A stretch of DNA of 9,581 nt from NCBI GenBank assembly GCA_017454585.1, contig JAFTCU010000258.1:1-9581 (forward strand). Reading direction: 5' to 3'. The position numbers and the translations under genes are program-made. Source of the DNA: Thermoguttaceae bacterium. Its GTDB lineage: Bacteria; Planctomycetota; Planctomycetia; Pirellulales; Thermoguttaceae. The notes below the pieces were generated by a model. It had not been told where the DNA came from, searched no databases, and worked only from the letters and a program-made list of their open reading frames with translations. Of the stretch, positions 1 through 6,349 are shown piece by piece. The first letter of the stretch is position 1, and every line of letters begins with the position of its first letter.

Positions 1-424
1 ATAATGTCCCCTGATTGCTTTGCCAGCCGTGGGAACCAATGTACGTATCCCCAACCAGGTTGACCGTCCCGTTGAAATTGGCAACCTGGGCAGACGACAT
101 TTGCATACGGATCTTGCCGGTTTTTTCGCTCCCAAAGGACTGGCCGCTAACGTCCACGTTGCAGTCAAGCGTCGCGCTGGCTCCGGTCAAATAAATCTGC
201 GCGGCATTGGCCGTAACGATCAGTTTGTCATCGGAAGTCAGCTGAGTGTATGTCTTGCCGTCAAACACCGCTTCGGTCGGTTTTACGCGCGTTGTCAGCG
301 TATAATCCGTACCCGACACTCGGTCAACACAGGAAAATACCACGGAAAAGAGCAAAAGTAAACTCGTACCGCGTGTTAATAAGCGAAAGGTGGATAAACT
401 CAGGCGGTTTACACTTATAATCAT
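1..424 (-). CDS. Exported, probably surface-located protein, N-terminal part only
   Basis: An open frame runs on the minus strand from an ATG at 424-422 to the left edge with no stop, giving about 141 residues of a longer protein. The start is supported by a GGGAG Shine-Dalgarno motif 7 bases upstream. The first ~40 residues form a signal peptide: a long basic/polar n-region, then the hydrophobic run LLLLFSVVFS. Cleavage could fall after VSG (signal peptidase I). A cysteine directly follows FS, but with phenylalanine at -2 the lipobox is poor. The mature part is rich in T, S, N, V and G with alternating hydrophobic residues (for example DYTLTTRV, KLIVTANAAQIYLTG, ANFNGTVNLVGDTYIG), the look of a beta-helix or autotransporter-like adhesin passenger. 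I recognise no specific family, and the repeat content is off-window. It is transcribed divergently from the ACT gene. Confidence 0.72.
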   Translation of the reverse strand, partial: MIISVNRLSLSTFRLLTRGTSLLLLFSVVFSCVDRVSGTDYTLTTRVKPTEAVFDGKTYTQLTSDDKLIVTANAAQIYLTGASATLDCNVDVSGQSFGSEKTGKIRMQMSSAQVANFNGTVNLVGDTYIGSHGWQSNQGTL

Positions 425-475
425 GTTTTTACTCCCAATGTATTGAACTGGTAAAACGTTATTTCATATACGCAA

Positions 476-504
476 TTTTTTACACGGGCTTTCATCTTTT
501 GCAA
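476..504 (-). promoter_or_regulatory. Candidate sigma-70 promoter for the exported protein
   Basis: Read on the minus strand, TTGCAA (504-499) is followed after 17 bases by TAAAAA (481-476). This would place the transcription start roughly 45 bases before the ATG at 424. The -35 matches four of six consensus positions and the -10 is only moderate. The call is by eye, in AT-rich sequence where chance matches are common. Confidence 0.3.
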
Positions 505-664
505 GTGATTATCAAAAAAATTTTCAAAATTTTGACATTTTTTTGTTTTCGGAGATTTTTTGATGGGATTTTGAGGATTGGGACAATTATTTCAAAAATC
601 TGCCACGAGGGACAGCGCCAGAAACATTTTTCTGAAAAATTCCCGAAACCCCCCCTCCCTCTCC

Positions 665-693
665 TTGCGTAATTCTACGAAAAGGGCTATAAT
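665..693 (+). promoter_or_regulatory. Sigma-70 promoter of the ACT / PaaK-like operon
   Basis: TTGCGT (665-670), a 17-base spacer and a perfect TATAAT (688-693) lie upstream of the ACT gene. The transcription start would be near 700, leaving a leader of about 50 bases. A GAGG ribosome-binding motif at 739-742 sits 6 bases before the ATG at 749. The consensus -10, ideal spacing and position make this one of the better promoter calls in the window. Confidence 0.62.
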
Positions 694-748
694 TATTATT
701 GAATATTATTTTTTTCTCGCTTTCCTTTCCGACAAAACGAGGTAAATC

Positions 749-1183
749 ATGAAAATCAAGCAGCTTTCCGTCTATTTGCAGAACGAGCCGGGCCATTTGA
801 GTACAGTTTGCAAGATTCTCGGTGACGCGAACATCGACATTTTGACACTTTCTCTGGCCGATACGGCTCAGTTTGGCATGCTCCGCATCATCGTCAAAGA
901 CTGGGAACCCGCCATGAAACTCCTTCAGGAGGCCGGCTGTATGGTGAAAACTGTGGACGTTGTCGCGACCGAAATTCCCGATCAGCCCGGCGGTTTGGCT
1001 TACATTTTAAGCCTTCTCGAAGCCGCAAAGATCAACGTCGAGTATATGTACGCATTCACGTCCCACGTCAGAGACAAGGCGATCCTCGTTTTCCGTTTCA
1101 ACGACCCGGACGCCGCGGTGGACCTTCTCCACGAAAAAGGCGTAAACGTTTTCGGAAGTGTCGATTTATATCAGATCGGCTAA
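749..1183 (+). CDS. Tandem ACT-domain amino-acid-binding protein
   Basis: This 144-residue protein consists of two ACT domains and nothing else. ACT 1 (about 3-70) opens with the ligand-loop motif NEPGHL at 12-17, followed by a helix and ANIDILTLSL. ACT 2 (about 71-144) repeats the pattern with DQPGGL at 78-83 and AKINVEYMYAF. ACT domains bind amino acids or related small effectors at domain interfaces, and stand-alone tandem ACT proteins of this size are generally cytoplasmic regulators or sensors. The length is normal for that group. Such genes often sit beside phenylacetate-CoA ligase (PaaK) genes, as here: the PaaK-like gene starts 27 bases after this stop, so they probably share the promoter at 665-693. 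The ligand cannot be named from sequence. The ATG at 749 is supported by GAGG 6 bases upstream. Confidence 0.9.
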   Translation: MKIKQLSVYLQNEPGHLSTVCKILGDANIDILTLSLADTAQFGMLRIIVKDWEPAMKLLQEAGCMVKTVDVVATEIPDQPGGLAYILSLLEAAKINVEYMYAFTSHVRDKAILVFRFNDPDAAVDLLHEKGVNVFGSVDLYQIG

Positions 1184-1186
1184 TTT

Positions 1187-1205
1187 GTCAACTTACGGGG
1201 ACGAT
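1187..1205 (+). repeat. Short dispersed repeat doubling as a ribosome-binding region
   Basis: The 19 bases GTCAACTTACGGGGACGAT between the ACT stop and the PaaK-like start match 7857-7875 with a single C/T difference. In the second location the sequence begins the palindromic repeat block. Here the GGGG at 1197-1200 is the best available Shine-Dalgarno match, 10 bases before the ATG at 1211. The match is seen directly; a common origin is inferred. Confidence 0.5.
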
Positions 1206-1210
1206 TTTTT

Positions 1211-2191
1211 ATGGCTGAACTTTTCGATAAACTTCCGTTTGAAAATCTATACTGGAATCAAATGGAAACGCTTCCCCTTTCCGAACTGCGTGAGCTGCAA
1301 ACGCTGCGTCTGCGCCGGGCTGTAGAGCGTGCGAAAGGTTTGGCTTTTTACCGTGATTATTTCGCGAAAAACCCGCTTGCGGATAAGGATTTTAACTCCC
1401 CCGATGATGTTCGCCGCCTCCCGCTGACGACGGAGGCGGACCTTTTAGCTCAGTTTTCTTCTGGCTTGTGGACGGTCGCGCGTCACGAAATTGCCCGCTT
1501 GTACTCGCAGAAAAACGGCCTTCTGACTGCCTTCACACGCCGGGATCTGCAAACCCAGGCGGATCTGGCCGCCCGTCTAATGTACGGAACGGGTACACGG
1601 AGCAATCATTTTGTTCAGATCTCACGAAAATTTAATCGTGCCGGGGCCGGTTTCGCTTATCAGGCGGGTGTCGAATGTATCGGCGCCGCCGCGATTCCGC
1701 AAGGTGGAATGAACGAGGAATTCCTGAGCGCACCGGCGGATTTCCTGAACTCGCTGAACGTGAACGGGATCTGCGCGGATCTCGAGAGCCTTGCGGATAT
1801 TTTTTCGGCCGCCGGCTGCCAATCCCTTTCCCTTGACTACGCTCATATTTTAATTGGGGATGATATTTTGAAACGTCGCAACGAGCTGCAGGAACGCTGG
1901 CAGTTAAAAATCTGGCTGAACTGGTCCCATCCGGCGTTTTTCGGGGCAGGAATGGCCAATGAATGTTTTCTGCGCAATGGGCTGCACCTTCAGGAAGACG
2001 CTTTCCTGTTCGAGATTTTGGATCCGGAAACGCTTGAACCCGTTCCGGAGGGGCAGCCCGGCGAGTTGGTCGTGACAGATTTGACGCGGGAGGCGCAGAC
2101 TCTCTTACGCTTCCGCACGGGAACGACGGTCGTGTGCCATTCCGAACCTTGTTCGTGTGGCCGCACCGGTCGTCGGGTGACGTTGGGTTAG
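1211..2191 (+). CDS. Phenylacetate-CoA ligase-like protein, shortened and probably non-catalytic
   Basis: The 326-residue product is clearly related to PaaK-type acyl-adenylating CoA ligases. The N-terminus (YWNQMETLPLSELRELQ, 14-30; FYRDYF, 46-51; RRLPLTTEADL, 68-78) and later blocks (NGLHLQEDAFLFEILDPET, 256-274; GELVVTDLTREAQTLLRFRTG, 284-304; EPCSCGRTGRR, 312-322) follow the family closely. The catalytic parts do not. The glycine/serine/threonine-rich phosphate-binding loop (usually SSGTTGKPT) is replaced by YSQKNGLLTAF (98-108). The region normally carrying a YGLSE-type motif reads NWSHPAFFGAG (237-247). The RTGD aspartate is a threonine (RTGT, 302-305). The protein stops just before the C-terminal lid domain with its catalytic lysine; PaaK proteins are usually about 430 residues. 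The frame is intact and follows an ACT partner, so a binding or regulatory pseudo-enzyme is at least as likely as a decaying gene. The missing lid sequence is not seen downstream. Confidence 0.78.
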   Translation: MAELFDKLPFENLYWNQMETLPLSELRELQTLRLRRAVERAKGLAFYRDYFAKNPLADKDFNSPDDVRRLPLTTEADLLAQFSSGLWTVARHEIARLYSQKNGLLTAFTRRDLQTQADLAARLMYGTGTRSNHFVQISRKFNRAGAGFAYQAGVECIGAAAIPQGGMNEEFLSAPADFLNSLNVNGICADLESLADIFSAAGCQSLSLDYAHILIGDDILKRRNELQERWQLKIWLNWSHPAFFGAGMANECFLRNGLHLQEDAFLFEILDPETLEPVPEGQPGELVVTDLTREAQTLLRFRTGTTVVCHSEPCSCGRTGRRVTLG

Positions 2192-2410
2192 CTGTCAATT
2201 ATCAGTTTCAGTGTTTCGGTTTCGCCGAAATTAGGGATCTTGGATTCTGGTTATTAACTATATTCTATGGAGACTGAACGATGAAAACGGACAACCGAAA
2301 ACTGAAAACCAAAAAAAATCCCAAATTTTTTCTTTTTTTGTGAAATATTTTTTTTCTTGTTCGTCCTAATAGATAGAAGTCAAAATTCCTTATGACCGGT
2401 ATGAGAGAAC
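2192..2410. other. AT-rich spacer before the ECF sigma operon
   Basis: This 219-base spacer contains a small perfect hairpin (TTTCGG 2214-2219 / CCGAAA 2225-2230, 5-base loop) with no T-run after it. A-rich then T-rich sequence follows at 2307-2360 and could fold into a weak A-T stem ending in T residues. A 20-codon frame at 2281-2343, with GGAG at 2269-2272, is low-complexity and probably not a gene. No remnant of the missing PaaK C-terminal domain is recognisable. Confidence 0.5.
2341..2365 (+). promoter_or_regulatory. Possible ECF-type promoter upstream of the sigma gene
   Basis: TGAAAT at 2341-2346 and CGTC at 2362-2365 are 15 bases apart, resembling the GAA(A/C)-type -35 and CGTC -10 of promoters read by ECF sigma factors, which often activate their own operon. 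The -35 is imperfect and the surroundings are T-rich, so this is a weak, context-driven call. Confidence 0.2.
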
Positions 2411-2923
2411 ATGACTGAAAAACAAAAAGAAAACCTGAAAAAAGCGGCGGAAGATGAAACGTATGTCAGGCTGCGTTTGTATGCTACGCGTCTGGTTCAC
2501 AACTACGCCCTGGCGGAAGAGTTCACGCAGGAAACATTTCTGCGGCTCTGGGAAGAAGTGGAGACCAAACACAAACAGATCGAAAATGAGCGCGCATGGC
2601 TCTATCGAACGGCCCGGAATATGATTTACGACTTCCTGCGCCGCCAGAAAAAACGAAAGGACATTTTTAAACACCTCGCTGCCACGGTACAGGATTCCAT
2701 CCCGGAACAGGCAGTTGCCGCGGCTGAGAAGAAAGAAGCTGAAGAAATGCTGATGCAAAAACTCGATAAACTATCGGAGCTGCATCGTGAAGCGGTGCGG
2801 CTAAAATTCCAGGAGCAGCTCACTTATGACGAAATGGCGATCGTGATGGGCGAATCCAGATCCACAGTAAGTCGGCTGCTCGCGGAAGCGATTCAGAAAC
2901 TTCGTGAAATGATGAACGAATAA
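2411..2923 (+). CDS. ECF-family RNA polymerase sigma factor
   Basis: This 170-residue protein has the two-domain layout of extracytoplasmic-function sigma factors. Region 2 (about 22-80) includes LAEEFTQETFLRLWEEV for core binding and ERAWLYRTARNMIYDFLRRQ for -10 recognition. A charged linker follows (about 81-115). Region 4 (about 116-168) has LSELHREAVRLKFQEQLTYD and the helix-turn-helix MAIVMGESRSTVSRLLAEAI for -35 binding. No region 1 or 3 is present, and the length is typical. It directs RNA polymerase to a small regulon. The downstream membrane protein starts 13 bases after its stop, so the two form an operon and are probably a sigma/anti-sigma pair. The ATG at 2411 has a close GAGAG (2403-2407); the two upstream ATGs (2392, 2401) are out of frame. 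Confidence 0.93.
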   Translation: MTEKQKENLKKAAEDETYVRLRLYATRLVHNYALAEEFTQETFLRLWEEVETKHKQIENERAWLYRTARNMIYDFLRRQKKRKDIFKHLAATVQDSIPEQAVAAAEKKEAEEMLMQKLDKLSELHREAVRLKFQEQLTYDEMAIVMGESRSTVSRLLAEAIQKLREMMNE

Positions 2924-2936
2924 AGGAACCTTAAAA

Positions 2937-5351
2937 ATGAAAAACTGGAAAGATAATTATGAAATTGTGACTGCTTTCGCGCTGGGAGAAGCGACTCCCG
3001 AACAGAGCACCCAGCTCGAAGAACAGATGAAAAACGATCCGGAACTCCGCTCGGAAGTCGAAGAGATCCGCCGTATGGGCGACTTTTTGACCGAGACTTT
3101 GGCTAACGAGCCGATTCCTGAAAATAAAGAGTACTCAAATGTGAAGGTTCTTCCAATTCCTGAAAAGCCTGTGAAAAAACACTGGTCCAGGATGACCCGA
3201 ACCGTGGTGTGCGTTTGCTCGCTGTTACTGATCGTTACGGCGGGTGTGCTGTTCTGGCCAAATGCGTATTATTCGACTGTGGCAAAGATCGAGCCTGGAG
3301 AACCGGCAATGTATTACGAGTATCAGAAAGTCCCCAATCGAGAGATTCAGGTGGATAAAGAAGAATTTCTTTTGGCCGAGAAAACAAGGCTCAAAAGCCC
3401 TGGGATCGTTGGTTCTACCATCGAAGCCGTCAAAGATGGCGTGGATAAAGTCAAGGGAGTTTTCAGCAAAAAAGAAAACACTGATTTGATTGATTTAGAA
3501 GCGCCCGCATCTAGTGCCACACCCGCTCCGGCTTTGCCCGCAGAAGCTCCAAAAGCGGAAATCCGGGAAGAAACTCGTGCAGTTGAAGCAACAACGGTAC
3601 CTGAAGCCTCGGTTGCAATCGTCGATGGCGAAGATGACGATTTGGTATATGCTGAAGAATGGGCTGAGCCCGAAGAAAAACCAGGTTTCTGGAACGCAAC
3701 CAAGGAAGCGGCCAAAAATGGCTTCAGTAAACTCGTCGAAGTACCGCGAAAAGTCTTACAGAAAAATGCCGTGGCTCCTGGTGCTGCCATGCCTGCCGAC
3801 ACAGCAGATTTATGGGCACCTCGTATGAAGGGCAAGCCGGCTCCCGAATCTTATATTCCTCCGGTCCCGTTGCCCAGACCGGTGCCGGTGCCTGAACCAG
3901 AACGGTTTATCACTCCGCCTCAGAACCGGAATTCCTTCTCCATGATGGAAGAACAGAAATTCCAGAAACCGGAAGAAGAGCCTTTCTCCACGTTCGGGGT
4001 CGATGTAGACACGGCATCCTACACGCTCATGCGTCAGTTCCTGACCGAACAGGGGCGCAAACCACCGAAGGAATCGGTCCGGGTCGAGGAGTACATCAAC
4101 TACTTCAAGTACGACCTGAAAGGCCCCGCTGAGGATTCCGACTGCCCGTTTGAAACGACGGTCGAAATTCAGAAGCACCCGTGGCGTGAGGGCCTTTACA
4201 TGGCGATGGTCGCCCTCAAAGGCCGGGAAATTCCCGCCGAAAAACGCCCGAAGCTGAACCTCGTGTTCCTCCTCGACGTTTCCGGCTCGATGAGCGACTG
4301 GAACAAACTGCCGCTGGTCAAGGACGGAATGATGAAACTCCTCGACCAGTTGAAGCCGGAAGACCACGTTTCCATCGTGACCTACGCGAACGGAACCGAT
4401 ATTAAACTGGAACCGACTCCCGGAACCGAAAAAGGGAAAATCGAGAAAGCCATTCTGGAACTCCGCGCCTACGGCGGAACCAATGGCGGTGAAGGGATCC
4501 AGAGAGCGTATGAGCTCGCCCGCAAGAATTTCGACAAAGAAGCGGAAAATCGCGTGATCCTCTGCACCGACGGCGACTTCAACGTGGGAATGACCGACAT
4601 TTCGGAGCTGCAGAACCTCATCGAGTCGGAAGCGAAAAGCGGCGTTTTCCTCACGGTGCTCGGTTTCGGAATGGGGAATTTCCAGGACGATCGCATGAAA
4701 TCCCTCGCCTCCCACGGAAATGGCGTGTACGGCTACATTGATTCCCGGGCCGAAGCAAAGAAAATGCTCTGCGACGGTCTGAGCGGCTCGATGATCACGA
4801 TTGCGAAAGACGTCAAACTTCAAATCGATTTCAACCCGGCCAAAGTCGCGGCGTACCGGCTCATCGGCTACGAAACGCGCCACCTGGAAGCGAAAGACTT
4901 CCACGATGACCGGAAAGACTCGGGTGACCTCGGCGCCGGGCATAGTGTGGTCGCACTCTATGAACTGGTTCCGGCCGGGGCTGAGATCCCGCAGGTCGAA
5001 CAGGTCGATGAGTCCCGTTACGCTCCCAAGCCGGAAGAACCTGAGCCGAAAAAAGAAGAAGCGAAACCGGTGAACGACTCTCCGGAATGGTTCTTCGTGA
5101 AACTGCGCTGGAAGCAGCCGAACGAGAATGAAAGCACGCTCAAAACGTTCCCTGTCGAGTTCAAAGAGCAGCCGATGAGCCAAAACTTCCAGTGGGCGTC
5201 TGGAACGGCACTCTTCGCGATGCTCCTGCGTGAAAGCGCGTACACCGGAACGGCCAATTTCGACAAAGTTCTGGAAATGATCCACCCCGCCGTGGGTGAG
5301 TCGGACCAGAGGAAAGAGTTTGAAGAACTCGTGAAAAAGGCCAAAGAATAA
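2937..5351 (+). CDS. Membrane-anchored anti-sigma-like / YfbK-type von Willebrand factor A protein
   Basis: The 804-residue product has four parts. Residues 1-80 are soluble and charged and resemble anti-sigma N-termini (ALGEATPEQSTQLEEQMKND), but lack the His/Cys zinc-binding motif. One transmembrane helix spans about 88-107 (TVVCVCSLLLIVTAGVLFWP). Residues 108-345 are a low-complexity linker of Ala/Pro/Glu segments with two similar amphipathic stretches (160-178 and 251-274) and a proline-rich strip (309-322). The rest is the YfbK architecture: a vWF N-terminal region (350-400, STFGVDVDTASYTLMRQFL), a VWA domain (438-612) with a complete MIDAS site (D447-V-S449-G-S451, T515, D545), and a YfbK C-terminal domain (about 625-800). 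VWA domains bind metal and protein ligands. Topology puts the VWA part outside the cytoplasmic membrane and the N-terminus inside, able to hold the adjacent sigma factor. The start has AAGGA (2923-2927) 9 bases upstream. Family membership is secure; the anti-sigma role is inferred. Confidence 0.88.
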   Translation: MKNWKDNYEIVTAFALGEATPEQSTQLEEQMKNDPELRSEVEEIRRMGDFLTETLANEPIPENKEYSNVKVLPIPEKPVKKHWSRMTRTVVCVCSLLLIVTAGVLFWPNAYYSTVAKIEPGEPAMYYEYQKVPNREIQVDKEEFLLAEKTRLKSPGIVGSTIEAVKDGVDKVKGVFSKKENTDLIDLEAPASSATPAPALPAEAPKAEIREETRAVEATTVPEASVAIVDGEDDDLVYAEEWAEPEEKPGFWNATKEAAKNGFSKLVEVPRKVLQKNAVAPGAAMPADTADLWAPRMKGKPAPESYIPPVPLPRPVPVPEPERFITPPQNRNSFSMMEEQKFQKPEEEPFSTFGVDVDTASYTLMRQFLTEQGRKPPKESVRVEEYINYFKYDLKGPAEDSDCPFETTVEIQKHPWREGLYMAMVALKGREIPAEKRPKLNLVFLLDVSGSMSDWNKLPLVKDGMMKLLDQLKPEDHVSIVTYANGTDIKLEPTPGTEKGKIEKAILELRAYGGTNGGEGIQRAYELARKNFDKEAENRVILCTDGDFNVGMTDISELQNLIESEAKSGVFLTVLGFGMGNFQDDRMKSLASHGNGVYGYIDSRAEAKKMLCDGLSGSMITIAKDVKLQIDFNPAKVAAYRLIGYETRHLEAKDFHDDRKDSGDLGAGHSVVALYELVPAGAEIPQVEQVDESRYAPKPEEPEPKKEEAKPVNDSPEWFFVKLRWKQPNENESTLKTFPVEFKEQPMSQNFQWASGTALFAMLLRESAYTGTANFDKVLEMIHPAVGESDQRKEFEELVKKAKE

Positions 5352-5360
5352 AGTTTTTAT

Positions 5361-5400
5361 ACTGAAGCGCGGCCAGTAAGACCGCGTTTCAGTTTGACTT
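5361..5400 (+). terminator. Hairpin terminator of the sigma/VWA operon
   Basis: Ten bases after the VWA stop, ACTGAAGCGCGG (5361-5372) pairs with CCGCGTTTCAGT (5382-5393) over 12 positions with one G-U wobble and a 9-base loop. Only a short, interrupted T stretch follows, so it may act together with the next hairpin. Confidence 0.6.
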
Positions 5401-5416
5401 GAGATTTTTCAATGAG

Positions 5417-5449
5417 AAAAAACAAGCGGACGGAAACGCCCGCTTTTTT
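5417..5449. terminator. Bidirectional intrinsic terminator between convergent genes
   Basis: AAGCGG (5424-5429) pairs with CCGCTT (5440-5445). After an A-C mismatch the stem continues as CG-GAAA-CG, a GNRA tetraloop cap. On the plus strand it runs into TTTTTT (5444-5449). On the minus strand the preceding AAAAAAC supplies GTTTTTT. It can therefore stop both the VWA operon and the convergent sigma-70 gene, whose stop codon lies 6 bases beyond. Confidence 0.75.
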
Positions 5450-5455
5450 GATGGA

Positions 5456-6298
5456 CTACTCAAACTTGTTTCCAAGTTTCGCAATCGCGTCGATAGAAAT
5501 CTGGCGCACACGTTCACGTGTAATCTTCAGCTTGCGGCCCACCTCGCGCAGGGTATAGGCCTGGCCATCGACCAATCCGTAACGGAGTCTCAAAACCATC
5601 GCTTCGCGCTCCGTGAGTTTTCCCAGTTCTTCCTGAATTTTTTCGATGGTATTTCTCTCGATGAAAATATCCTCGGGTGTCCGCTCCCGTTCATCCACGA
5701 CCGTTCCATCGAGGCCCAATCCGTCAGCCAATTCCGGCCCCGGTGCCACTTTATAAGCATTGAGGGCCTTGAGAGTCAGCGTCAGCCGCTTGCGAGGCAA
5801 ACCAATACGTCGTGCGATTTCTTCAGAAAAAGGAACGCGATGCAGTTCTTCCTCGAGCAAAACCGCCGCCCGGCGCCATTTGCTGATGATCTCCACCATG
5901 TACGCTGGAAGCCGGATCAGTTTCGAGGAATTGATCATCGCACGATGAATCGCCTGATTGATCCAGTAGCTCGCATAGGTAGAAAAGCGTGTTCCTTCGT
6001 TCACGCGGTAGTTCGTAGCAGCGCGGATCAGGCCGAGATTACCTTCCTCGACCAAATCCTCAATGTGCCAGCCCTTGTTCGCGTACGAACGGGCGATATT
6101 CACCACCAGACGCAAATTCGCCTGAACCAGTTCATTTCGCGCATCCTCGTCTCCGGCGGCAATTCTTTCAGCCAGCGCGCGTTCCTCTTCCGCTGAAAGC
6201 AGTTCTTTGTCATGAATATCCGAAAGGTACATATCCATCCCGCTCATGAGTTTGGAATTGGCCTCACGTTCAAGACAGTTTGCTGGATCTGATTTCAT
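5456..6298 (-). CDS. Sigma-70 family RNA polymerase sigma factor (RpoD-like, no region 1.1)
   Basis: With the start at 6298 the product is 280 residues. Region 1.2 is at about 20-50 (MYLSDIHDKELLSAEEERAL). Region 2 is at 54-124 (NELVQANLRLVVNIA; DLVEEGNLGLIRAATNYRV; FSTYASYWINQAIHRAM). Region 3 is at about 130-205, and region 4 at about 220-275 (LTEREAMVLRLRYGL and the helix-turn-helix TLREVGRKLKITRERVRQIS). The acidic region 1.1 of housekeeping RpoD is absent, so this is more like a group 2 (alternative, primary-like) sigma factor reading promoters close to the -35/-10 consensus. The frame extends upstream to an ATG at 6409, but those 37 residues are hydrophobic and unrelated, while ATG 6298 has a perfect AAGGAGG (6315-6309) 10 bases upstream. 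The gene is monocistronic, convergent with the sigma/VWA operon, and ends at the shared terminator. Confidence 0.92.
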   Translation of the reverse strand: MKSDPANCLEREANSKLMSGMDMYLSDIHDKELLSAEEERALAERIAAGDEDARNELVQANLRLVVNIARSYANKGWHIEDLVEEGNLGLIRAATNYRVNEGTRFSTYASYWINQAIHRAMINSSKLIRLPAYMVEIISKWRRAAVLLEEELHRVPFSEEIARRIGLPRKRLTLTLKALNAYKVAPGPELADGLGLDGTVVDERERTPEDIFIERNTIEKIQEELGKLTEREAMVLRLRYGLVDGQAYTLREVGRKLKITRERVRQISIDAIAKLGNKFE

Positions 6299-6308
6299 GG
6301 AATACTTT

Positions 6309-6315
6309 CCTCCTT
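6309..6315 (-). promoter_or_regulatory. Ribosome-binding site fixing the sigma-70 start
   Basis: The minus strand reads AAGGAGG here, a full anti-Shine-Dalgarno match 10 bases before ATG 6298. It decides against the longer frame beginning at 6409. Confidence 0.8.
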
Positions 6316-6320
6316 GATTC

Positions 6321-6349
6321 AATATATTTATGCATATCATTTTTCTCAA
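6321..6349 (-). promoter_or_regulatory. Candidate promoter of the sigma-70 gene
   Basis: On the minus strand TTGAGA (6349-6344), a 17-base spacer and TATATT (6326-6321) lie just upstream of the Shine-Dalgarno motif. Transcription would then start almost at the AAGGAGG, which is unusually tight. The match to consensus is good, but a promoter further upstream cannot be excluded. Confidence 0.4.

Larger units (their letters stand above)
425..748. other. AT-rich divergent intergenic spacer
   Basis: This 324-base spacer separates the minus-strand exported protein from the plus-strand ACT gene. It holds many A and T tracts (about 511-560), a perfect 12-base palindrome TCAAAATTTTGA at 524-535, a C-rich stretch around 650-663, and candidate promoters pointing both ways. 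The only ORF reaching into it, on the minus strand (587-796), overlaps the start of the ACT gene and resembles nothing, so I see no gene here. Confidence 0.6.

Noticed and set aside
20..361. Plus-strand 113-codon frame at the left edge
   Set aside because: The minus strand gives an uninterrupted frame with a signal peptide and a ribosome-binding site over the same bases; the plus-strand product looks like a composition artefact.
2214..2230. Hairpin TTTCGG/CCGAAA as a terminator of the ACT/PaaK-like operon
   Set aside because: The stem is only 6 bases and no T-run follows, so it is mentioned in the spacer entry but not called as a terminator.
2281..2343. 20-codon mini-gene with a GGAG motif upstream
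   Set aside because: The predicted peptide is just Lys/Asn followed by Phe/Leu from A- and T-tracts, with no sign of selection.
3810..5285. Long minus-strand open frame of 491 codons
   Set aside because: It lies opposite the VWA gene, is very rich in Arg, Phe, Val and His with no recognisable domain, and is explained by the codon bias of the true plus-strand gene.
5399..6196. Plus-strand open frame of 265 codons
   Set aside because: It is antisense to the sigma-70 gene, whose conserved regions 1.2 to 4 are unambiguous, and it has no family resemblance of its own.
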